Positions 1 through 5,164 of a stretch of 5,769 bases of DNA are shown here, in pieces. This DNA comes from Bacillota bacterium (GTDB lineage Bacteria > Bacillota_I > Bacilli_A > RFN20 > CAG-288). Both the position numbers and the translations under genes were made by a program. Position 1 is the first letter of the stretch. Each line of letters begins with the position of its first letter. Below the pieces are notes generated by a model. That model was not told the origin of the DNA. It saw only the letters and a program-made list of their open reading frames with translations, and did not search any database. The stretch lies in NCBI GenBank assembly GCA_003497225.1, contig DNJQ01000060.1, positions 2,488 to 8,256 of the forward strand, given 5' to 3'.

Positions 1-41
1 CGGGTTATGAGCCCGACGAGCTTCCACTGCTCCACCCCGCG
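1..41 (-). tRNA. Initiator tRNA-fMet (CAU anticodon), 5' half only, cut by window edge
   Basis: Read on the minus strand from position 41, the sequence gives a 7-nt acceptor strand (CGCGGGG), TG linker, D-stem GAGC/GCTC around a 7-nt loop AGTGGAA, then the anticodon arm TCGGG-CTCATAA-CCCG. The loop carries CAT at tRNA positions 34-36. The three consecutive G:C pairs flanking the anticodon loop are the hallmark of bacterial initiator tRNAs, and the CGCGGGG start is typical of tRNA-fMet. The last anticodon-stem base, variable loop, T-arm and acceptor 3' strand lie beyond the left edge, so the unpaired 1-72 position cannot be checked. It would carry formylmethionine to the ribosomal P site at initiation. 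Confidence 0.93.
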
Positions 42-51
42 ATGTAGAAAT

Positions 52-80
52 ATGATAGCACTTTTCTTCCTATGTAGCAA
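52..80 (-). promoter_or_regulatory. Promoter of the initiator tRNA gene
   Basis: On the minus strand there is a -35 element TTGCTA (80-75; 4 of 6 consensus bases), an exact 17-bp spacer, and a -10 element TATCAT (57-52; 5 of 6) preceded by TGC, forming an extended -10. The predicted start near position 45 would leave only about 4 nt of leader before the mature tRNA 5' end at 41. This is a sigma-A type promoter by pattern; the start site is inferred. Confidence 0.75.
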
Positions 81-101
81 TACCTGAAATAAATTATTTT
101 G

Positions 102-119
102 GCAGTGGAAGCTCATCGG
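102..119 (+). repeat. Inverted partial copy of the tRNA-fMet D-arm and anticodon stem
   Basis: Positions 102-119 (GCAGTGGAAGCTCATCGG) are the inverted repeat of 13-30, matching 17 of 18 bases with one mismatch (17 versus 115). The matching part of the tRNA runs from the 3' end of the D-stem 5' strand through the D-loop into the anticodon stem. Weaker similarity continues into the anticodon loop (CCTAAAAA versus GCTCATAA). The GAGC half of the D-stem and the acceptor stem are absent, so it cannot fold as a tRNA. The tRNA promoter lies between the two arms, so the copy is upstream of, and not part of, the predicted tRNA transcript. Confidence 0.8.
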
Positions 120-267
120 CCTAAAAAGAGTGAAAATCCGACAATTATCGTATCGTTTTATAAAAGTAAAATAAATAAAATAATAGTATTTCTTTTTTCT
201 AATTTTTGTTTTTTACCTCAAAAAGTGGCTAAAAATGGCTATTTTATCTTGAAAGGCGGTTGAATAC

Positions 268-285
268 ATGGATGAAATATTCTAA
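268..285 (+). other. Possible five-codon leader ORF (MDEIF)
   Basis: ATG at 268 opens a five-codon frame ending in TAA at 283-285. It is preceded by AAGGCGGT (253-260), one base off the ideal AAGGAGGT, with a 7-nt gap to the ATG. The spacing is that of a working ribosome binding site. The frame lies just upstream of the peptidase gene's own site, so it could be a translated leader or simply chance. No regulatory residue pattern is visible in so short a peptide. Confidence 0.25.
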
Positions 286-306
286 ATTGACATTGGAGGT
301 AATTTT

Positions 307-1296
307 ATGAAAAAGTTATTGTTACTACTTGCAATTGGATTAATCCCAAAGCAAAATACTGTTCAAGAGGCTCCTAGTAGAAATGAGATAAGAATGACTC
401 AAACTGTAGAGGCCCTTTCTTCTATTGGTAAAGTTAGCACCAATGGTTCTAGTTTAAATGTTAGAAAGACTGCTTCAACTAGTTCTACCATATTAGCTAA
501 ACTTTCTAATAATAGCTATGTTGAAATTTATAACGAATTGAGTGGCTTTTATAAAGTTAAATATAACTCTACAAGTTTTGGTTATGTTTCTAAAAACTAT
601 TGTATTAAAGCATCAACAAATATCAAAAGCGTTACCGCCTCAGTCTTAAATGTTCGTTCAGGAAAAGGAACATATTATACAAAATTAGCTCAACTTCCTA
701 AAGGATATAAAGTTGGTGTTTTATCAACCGATAATGGCTGGTCAAGAATAGTTTATAATGGTACTAAAACAGGTTATGTATCTTCAACCTATCTAAGTGG
801 AACAACCACTACTACCTATCCTTCAATCAATTTGAATATTACCGAATATAAGCAATATGATTCTAAATGGGCGTATAAATATTTAGGGGAATCAAAAGTA
901 ACATTTAAGTCAAATGGATGTGCTACTACTGGCTTAGCAATGCTTGAATCTTATCGCCTTGGAAGAAACATAAATCCATATGAATACTCTAAAACACAAA
1001 GTTATACTTCAGGAGGTGCGATATATTGGCCAACAACTAAATATAATGTTGTAACTTCTTCAACTAGTTATCTAACAAAAATATATAACATTTTAAAATC
1101 TAGAAAGCCTGTAATGATAGGTTTAAAAACTAGTGGTGGAAAACAGCACTATGTTGTAATAAAAGGTTACACTGGATCAAATACATTATCATCAAAAAAT
1201 TTTATTATTAGTGATCCTGGGTCATCTTGGAAAACTAATCTCTCACAGATTCTCTCCGATCATCCTGTATTTTATAAATACATTTACGCAAAGTAG
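307..1296 (+). CDS. Probable exported C39-family cysteine peptidase with two bacterial SH3 domains
   Basis: A 329-residue protein, probably exported. The N terminus has two lysines and a short hydrophobic run (residues 4-14), followed by a polar linker. VEA at 34-36 resembles a signal peptidase site but is unusually far from the hydrophobic core, so the cleavage site is unclear. Two SH3_3-type repeats follow, at about 42-98 and 106-163, each with the LNVR motif and ending GYVS; such domains often bind peptidoglycan. After a Thr-rich linker (166-170) comes a C39_2-like peptidase domain (about 178-325). Its expected residues are present: oxyanion Gln183 (YKQYD), nucleophile Cys205 (NGCATTG), His281 (QHYVV) and Asp303 (SDPG). 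The substrate is unknown; an envelope peptide or protein is likely. There is no LPXTG or membrane anchor. The start at 307 is supported by GGAGGT six bases upstream. It is monocistronic, ending just before a strong terminator. Confidence 0.88.
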   Translation: MKKLLLLLAIGLIPKQNTVQEAPSRNEIRMTQTVEALSSIGKVSTNGSSLNVRKTASTSSTILAKLSNNSYVEIYNELSGFYKVKYNSTSFGYVSKNYCIKASTNIKSVTASVLNVRSGKGTYYTKLAQLPKGYKVGVLSTDNGWSRIVYNGTKTGYVSSTYLSGTTTTTYPSINLNITEYKQYDSKWAYKYLGESKVTFKSNGCATTGLAMLESYRLGRNINPYEYSKTQSYTSGGAIYWPTTKYNVVTSSTSYLTKIYNILKSRKPVMIGLKTSGGKQHYVVIKGYTGSNTLSSKNFIISDPGSSWKTNLSQILSDHPVFYKYIYAK

Positions 1297-1303
1297 TTAA
1301 TTA

Positions 1304-1355
1304 AAAGAAGCAACTTCAAATATGTAAAAGAAGTTGCTTCTTTCTTTGTTTTTAA
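1304..1355 (+). terminator. Intrinsic terminator after the C39 peptidase gene
   Basis: A perfect 14-bp stem pairs 1304-1317 (AAAGAAGCAACTTC) with 1330-1343, with a 12-nt loop, followed by the T-rich tract CTTTGTTTTT. It begins 7 bp after the TAA stop. The T-tract follows on the plus strand, so it terminates transcription of the peptidase gene and separates it from the kinase gene. Confidence 0.9.
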
Positions 1356-1387
1356 TAATAAAATCAATATTAATACGGAACCTTTTT

Positions 1388-1407
1388 TGATATAATTTAA
1401 ATAGGAG
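1388..1407 (+). promoter_or_regulatory. Extended -10 promoter and ribosome binding site of the guanylate kinase-like gene
   Basis: TGATATAAT at 1388-1396 is a perfect extended -10 element; the 17-bp-spaced -35 position (TATTAA) is poor, as is common for extended -10 promoters. Transcription would start near 1402-1404, right at the Shine-Dalgarno AGGAGTGA (1403-1410). The leader before the ATG at 1419 would be only about 16 nt, so the binding site would sit at the extreme 5' end of the mRNA. Confidence 0.7.
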
Positions 1408-1418
1408 TGAATAGTTTA

Positions 1419-1961
1419 ATGATAGTATTAACAGGAGCTAGCGCATCAGGAAAAACAGAAGTCGCTAAACTATTAAATTTAAAATATAATATAAAAAAAG
1501 TTGTTACCCATACGACAAGACAGATTAGGCTTGGTGAAAAAGACGGAGTTGATTATCATTTCGTTTCAAAGCAAGAGTTTCAAGCTATGATAAAAGAAAA
1601 TAAGTTTGTCGAATGGATGATATATAACGATAATTACTATGGTACGAGCAAAGATGAAATTGCAGATGATAAAGCTGTAATAGTTGACCCTAATGGTGTC
1701 CAAGTTTTTCAAAATTTAAAAAGTAAAAGTATTATCGTTTTTCGTCTTTTAGCTTCTGATACCACTCGATTTAATAGAATGCTTGTTAGAGGAGATACTT
1801 TAGAAATCATTAAAAAAAGAATAGAAAGTGATAAAACTTGTTTCTCCGATGAGAAATATAATAATATTCAATATACGATCGATACCGATAAATACACTAT
1901 TGAAGAAGTGACTGATAAAATATTTGAAATATATACGAAATCAATTCATCAAAGAGCATAA
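1419..1961 (+). CDS. gmk: Guanylate kinase family protein
   Basis: A 180-residue cytosolic kinase predicted to convert GMP plus ATP to GDP plus ADP. Seen directly: a P-loop GASASGKT (6-13), then the nucleotide-monophosphate region TTRQIRLGEKDGVDYHF (32-48), VEW (64-66) and NYYGTS (72-77). By alignment from memory with yeast guanylate kinase, the GMP-binding residues correspond to Arg34, Arg37, Tyr46, Glu65, Tyr74 and Thr76, all present; Ser34 of yeast is Thr30 here. A lid-like region RMLVRGD...KKR (120-134) follows. It is slightly shorter than usual (about 190-205). ATG 1419 is preferred over GTG 1407 because AGGAGTGA lies eight bases before it and overlaps the GTG. The P-loop is atypical (GASASGKT rather than GPSGxGKS), so a paralogue with another nucleotide substrate cannot be excluded. 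Its 3' end overlaps the convergent membrane gene by 13 bp. Confidence 0.8.
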   Translation: MIVLTGASASGKTEVAKLLNLKYNIKKVVTHTTRQIRLGEKDGVDYHFVSKQEFQAMIKENKFVEWMIYNDNYYGTSKDEIADDKAVIVDPNGVQVFQNLKSKSIIVFRLLASDTTRFNRMLVRGDTLEIIKKRIESDKTCFSDEKYNNIQYTIDTDKYTIEEVTDKIFEIYTKSIHQRA

Positions 1962-2338
1962 TCTTCTGCTCCACTTATTTGAACATTAGAATATTTATAT
2001 AATGTATAAACGCGAATAGCTGAAGAAATAAGTAATATTGCTGCAGCTATCATATAATTTATACGCGCTTGATTTTTTTCTTCTTCATAATCTTTATATG
2101 CGGTATATAAAAACCAAATAGCCGCTATAACAAAAATCCACGCTATGGTTTTAGCTTTTCTTAAGATTTGCTTTTGAATATTCTGAGGAATTTTTTCTAT
2201 TCCCTTTTTTAGGAAATTAATATTTTGTTTATTGAGCTGCAAGGACACAAAAAGTGACACGATAATAATAAGTAGAAAAACATTTTCTACTCTAATTCGA
2301 TTAATTTTCGCATTTCTTTGCGCTTCACTCTCCGACAT
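1949..2338 (-). CDS. Small three-helix membrane protein, unknown function
   Basis: A 129-residue protein that I do not recognise. It has a charged, Arg-rich N terminus (1-16) and three likely membrane helices at about 17-34, 64-80 and 92-112. The first loop is basic and polar (35-63). An acidic-basic segment (82-91, KDYEEEKNQA) lies between helices two and three, and the tail is short. No catalytic motif is visible. It is the last gene of the asd operon, and its ATG overlaps the end of the aminotransferase gene by 14 bp. There is no good Shine-Dalgarno before 2338 (only GAGAG directly adjacent), so translation is probably coupled to the upstream gene. Co-transcription hints at a link with amino-acid metabolism, but that is only context. 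No terminator is visible at its end, which runs into the convergent kinase gene. Confidence 0.7.
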   Translation of the reverse strand: MSESEAQRNAKINRIRVENVFLLIIIVSLFVSLQLNKQNINFLKKGIEKIPQNIQKQILRKAKTIAWIFVIAAIWFLYTAYKDYEEEKNQARINYMIAAAILLISSAIRVYTLYKYSNVQISGAEDYAL

Positions 2339-3479
2339 CTCTCATTATTTCTAATCTTTGATCTAAAAGATTAAGATCTTCATCATCATTAAATGTCATT
2401 GATGCACGTAAATATTCGCCACTACTTGTGCTATATGGAATAAATATAACGCTATAATTGCTCTTTAAATATTTTGCTATACTCATAGCATCTTCACCAA
2501 ACTTTTTCATCCATTCTGGAATTTTAAAGAACGCGTAAAAAGTTGAATCTATCTCATTAACTATAATATCGTACTTTATAGCGATATTTTTGAATTGATT
2601 ATATCTTCGATAATATTTATTCTTTTGATATGATATATCATTTTTATTAAGTAAATATGAATAAGCCTGAAGGAAAGGTTTGGCCTGTCCAGAATCAAAT
2701 TGATCTCGTATGATATTGAGTTTTTCAATTATCCTTTTATCGCCACAAATCATTCCAACTCGCATACCTGTTAAGCCAAAAGTTTTACTAGCAGTATAAA
2801 TTTCAATTTTATTATCAAATCCTTGTGATAAAAGCGAAACTGGTGAAGTTTGATAAGAATAATCTATATAAGCAGCATCATTAATTAATATTACATTATG
2901 TTTTTCTGCATATTCGCTAAGTCTTTTATAAAAAGTGTTAGAAGCACTTTTCCCCGTTGGATTATTGGGATAATTTAAAGATATAACTTTAGGATTTATT
3001 TTTTCTTTTTCAATATAATCTAATAAATCCTCGTATTTATCATTAAATAGAGGATATTCATAAACTTTAGCGTTTAGTAATTTTGCTATACGACCAAATA
3101 TATTATAACCAGGTGTAGTAACAAGAACTTTTGTATACGCATCAACTAAAAGCATCGCTAAATAGTTTAATGTCGGCTTTATTCCCATGGTGAGCATCAT
3201 GTTTTCATCTTCTAATTCAACACCATAGTTTTTTAAAGCAAATGTTTTAAAAGAAGAGATGGCTTCATGACATATATTTTCTGAATATGCCATCGCGCCA
3301 TCACTTCTCATATTCTGATTAATACATTCAAATACTCTATCATCTACGATATTTTTATCTTCCCCTATCCCAAAGTTTAACACTTGATAATTGGGTGAAG
3401 GTAAAACACTTGCCATAGCTAAAAATCTATTTCTTAAGTCGTTTTTTCTCGTTCTTAATGCAAATCTAATTTTTTTCAT
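2325..3479 (-). CDS. Class I/II PLP-dependent aminotransferase, DapL-like
   Basis: A 384-residue fold-type I aminotransferase acting in the cytosol. Visible motifs are PGYN (123-126, aromatic residue over the PLP ring), NYPNNPTG (169-176), DAAYIDY (201-207; Asp201 binds the PLP ring nitrogen, Tyr204 its phenolic oxygen), and SKTFGLTGMRVG (231-242), with Lys232 as Schiff-base lysine and Arg240 near the phosphate. LRAS (357-360) supplies Arg358 for the substrate carboxylate. The FDSGQAKPFLQA segment (261-272) resembles a conserved stretch of LL-diaminopimelate aminotransferases. Its place after asd and a dapF-like gene fits conversion of tetrahydrodipicolinate to LL-diaminopimelate, but the substrate is not proven; aspartate or another amino acid is possible. 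Start chosen at 3479 because GGAG lies nine bases upstream, whereas an in-frame ATG at 3518 has no ribosome binding site. It overlaps the upstream gene by 14 bp. Confidence 0.85.
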   Translation of the reverse strand: MKKIRFALRTRKNDLRNRFLAMASVLPSPNYQVLNFGIGEDKNIVDDRVFECINQNMRSDGAMAYSENICHEAISSFKTFALKNYGVELEDENMMLTMGIKPTLNYLAMLLVDAYTKVLVTTPGYNIFGRIAKLLNAKVYEYPLFNDKYEDLLDYIEKEKINPKVISLNYPNNPTGKSASNTFYKRLSEYAEKHNVILINDAAYIDYSYQTSPVSLLSQGFDNKIEIYTASKTFGLTGMRVGMICGDKRIIEKLNIIRDQFDSGQAKPFLQAYSYLLNKNDISYQKNKYYRRYNQFKNIAIKYDIIVNEIDSTFYAFFKIPEWMKKFGEDAMSIAKYLKSNYSVIFIPYSTSSGEYLRASMTFNDDEDLNLLDQRLEIMRDVGE

Positions 3480-4182
3480 CGTAAAGTTCTCCAAAGTAGA
3501 TGATTTCCGAGTGACCATTTAAAAGATACTCATTATCATTTTCACTGACTTTAATTACACCGCCAAGCGTTTTAAAAAGCATATTTTTCTCACATAAAGC
3601 TAAACTTCTTAAATAAGCGAAAGATGATATACATCCTGTTCCACAAGATTTAGTGAACCCTACGCCATTCTCTAATGATAACATTAAATAAACTTCATCG
3701 ATGCTTTTTTGAAGGTGATGGATATTAAAATTACCACCAATCACTTTTTGCTGATCTATCATTAAATTTGGATCGATGTGATCGACAAGCTGAATCATAT
3801 GCATATTTCCTGAATCAACAATCCCTGTAGTTTGGTTAGCCACTAATATTTTTGGCTTTGGGAAATGAACAGTATAACTTCCATCATCTAAGGCTTCAGT
3901 TTTATAAAATCCACTATCGGTTAGGAATTGAAATTCAGTTCTTTCTGACTTGAGTATTCTTTTAAAATATGTGGTGGCACAAATTAGACCATTTCCACAC
4001 ATTTTTGCTCGGCTTCCATCTTTATTAAAAATAATAAAGTTTGCTGTAGATGAGCTTGAGGGATATAAAACGACTAAGCCATCAACATCTTCTAATACTC
4101 CACTATAAGTTTTTATATCGAAGTTTTCCGGATTATAAATAACAATAAAGTTATTTCCACTGCTAGATATTTTATAAAACAT
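3466..4182 (-). CDS. Diaminopimelate epimerase (DapF) family protein, divergent active site
   Basis: A 238-residue member of the PLP-independent two-cysteine epimerase family; DapF interconverts LL- and meso-diaminopimelate. Both halves of the fold are present: SGNNF (8-12), VDGLVVL (33-39), FNKDGS (52-57) and MCGNG (61-65) with Cys62; then GNMH (125-128), Asn153 and SCGTG (179-183) with Cys180. These cysteines are the expected acid/base pair. Two normally invariant arginines are missing: GNGxR is GNGLI here (Ile67), and ERGxG is ENGVG (Asn172). In known DapF the second arginine binds the distal carboxylate of the substrate. The protein is also shorter than the usual 270-280. It may be a relaxed DapF or a racemase for another amino acid, as with the DapF-like histidine racemase CntK. 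AAGGAG seven bases before the ATG, inside the asd end, supports the start at 4182; it overlaps asd by 11 bp. Confidence 0.85.
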   Translation of the reverse strand: MFYKISSSGNNFIVIYNPENFDIKTYSGVLEDVDGLVVLYPSSSSTANFIIFNKDGSRAKMCGNGLICATTYFKRILKSERTEFQFLTDSGFYKTEALDDGSYTVHFPKPKILVANQTTGIVDSGNMHMIQLVDHIDPNLMIDQQKVIGGNFNIHHLQKSIDEVYLMLSLENGVGFTKSCGTGCISSFAYLRSLALCEKNMLFKTLGGVIKVSENDNEYLLNGHSEIIYFGELYDEKN

Positions 4183-5143
4183 TACTTAACTCCTTATACT
4201 TACGATAGATTCTTATTGAGTTTAATGCGGCACCAATTGTTAAGTTGTTGCTCATTAATACGATAGAAAATCCATAAGGGCAATATGGATCTTTTTCTAA
4301 ACTTGTAGCAAAGATATTTTCTTCATCCTTTTGTACATCTTCTAAAGTTAATATCTCTTTATACTTAATATTTGTCTCTAAGTCTATTAACCTCATTACC
4401 TTTTGATAATTAAATTCTTCCTTTAAAGTAATATGAAGAACTGCCGTATGACCTATGGTAACTGGAACTCTTATACACATTGCGTCTAGTTCAAATTGTG
4501 GATTAATCACTTTTTGCATCTCTAAAGAAATTTTATTTTCTTCATGAGTTTTACCATTATTTTCTCTACTTCCAACATAAGGAACGATATTGTCATACAT
4601 TTTTACTAGCTTTCCACCAAATTCAAATTGTGGAACTACTCTTTTATCTAAATATTCATAATCACTTCTTTCTTTATCTAACTTTATTAGTGCTTTTTCT
4701 CCAAGTCCTGAGACTGATTGCAAGGAAGTTAAAATGACTTTTGAAATAGGGCAAAATCTATTAAGATTGAAAAGAAGATTTAATATCATAATGCTAACAC
4801 AGTTAGGGTTAGCTATAATGGTAGAATCTTTTTGAATCAAAAAGTCATTAGCACCACAGGCCACTAATGGCACTAGTTTAGATTGTCTAAAGAATTCACT
4901 ATTGTCAATTAGTAAATCCGCATGAAGTTTTTTATAATGCTTTTCAATATTTTCACTTGTAGTCGCTCCAAAGGCTACTTTAAATTTCTCATTTTCTAAT
5001 TCTTCGTATTTTTTACTCCGATAAGTTTTATTATTAATTTTTATTTCTTGTTCAGCTGTACTAAAAAAGACCAATTCTTCTTCAGTCAAATAACTAGCAA
5101 TTTTTTTAGCCACTAATCCAGATCCAAGTATAGCAATTTTCAT
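4172..5143 (-). CDS. asd: Aspartate-semialdehyde dehydrogenase
   Basis: A 323-residue cytosolic enzyme that reduces L-4-aspartyl phosphate with NADPH to L-aspartate 4-semialdehyde, the shared precursor of diaminopimelate/lysine, threonine and methionine. It has an N-terminal Rossmann motif AILGSGLVAKK (4-14), then LIDNSEFFR (78-86, phosphate-binding Arg86), NPNC (112-115, nucleophile Cys115), LQSVSGLG (141-148), Lys204 in a HEENK segment, and CIRVPVTIGH (223-232) with substrate Arg225 and base His232. The C-terminal NNLTIGAALNSI (299-310) is typical. PLVACGAN (92-99) differs from the common PLVVPEVN form, a sign of divergence. Start at 5143 is chosen because AGAGGG lies about five bases upstream; a longer frame from ATG 5185 adds a non-homologous 14-residue extension ahead of the Rossmann strand. 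It is the first gene of the four-gene operon, whose promoter must lie upstream, within the divergent gene. Confidence 0.92.
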   Translation of the reverse strand: MKIAILGSGLVAKKIASYLTEEELVFFSTAEQEIKINNKTYRSKKYEELENEKFKVAFGATTSENIEKHYKKLHADLLIDNSEFFRQSKLVPLVACGANDFLIQKDSTIIANPNCVSIMILNLLFNLNRFCPISKVILTSLQSVSGLGEKALIKLDKERSDYEYLDKRVVPQFEFGGKLVKMYDNIVPYVGSRENNGKTHEENKISLEMQKVINPQFELDAMCIRVPVTIGHTAVLHITLKEEFNYQKVMRLIDLETNIKYKEILTLEDVQKDEENIFATSLEKDPYCPYGFSIVLMSNNLTIGAALNSIRIYRKYKELSNVL

Positions 5144-5164
5144 TTTTATCCCTCTATACAATTT

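Larger units (their letters stand above)
42..306. other. Intergenic region between tRNA-fMet and the SH3/C39 peptidase gene
   Basis: This 265-bp stretch has no gene-sized reading frame. It holds the tRNA promoter (52-80) and the inverted tRNA fragment (102-119). These are followed by an A/T-rich stretch at about 150-215, a 10-bp-spaced direct repeat TGGCTA (226-231 and 236-241), a possible five-codon leader frame (268-285) and the ribosome binding site GGAGGT (295-300). I found no convincing -35/-10 pair for the plus-strand gene. TTGACA at 287-292 is too close to the start codon to act as its -35. Confidence 0.7.

Noticed and set aside
102..160. A second complete tRNA or a T-box riboswitch on the plus strand
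   Set aside because: The D-stem 5' half, acceptor stem and T-arm cannot be found around the tRNA-like fragment. No T-box consensus or terminator/antiterminator pair lies before the peptidase gene.
287..292. Perfect TTGACA (-35 consensus) before the peptidase gene
   Set aside because: It is only 14 bp before the ATG and overlaps the approach to the ribosome binding site, so a -10 would fall inside the coding region, with no suitable hexamer seen.
1407..1418. GTG start at 1407 for the guanylate kinase-like gene
   Set aside because: The GTG is part of the AGGAGTGA ribosome binding site for the ATG at 1419, and the family normally begins just before the strand leading into the P-loop.
1954..1971. 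GAGCA/TGCTC hairpin at the convergent gene ends as a bidirectional terminator
   Set aside because: Only a 5-bp stem with an 8-nt loop and no adjoining T-tract on either strand.
3480..3518. Longer aminotransferase start at ATG 3518
   Set aside because: No ribosome binding site precedes it, the extra 13 residues lie over the end of the dapF-like gene, and the internal ATG at 3479 has GGAG at good spacing.
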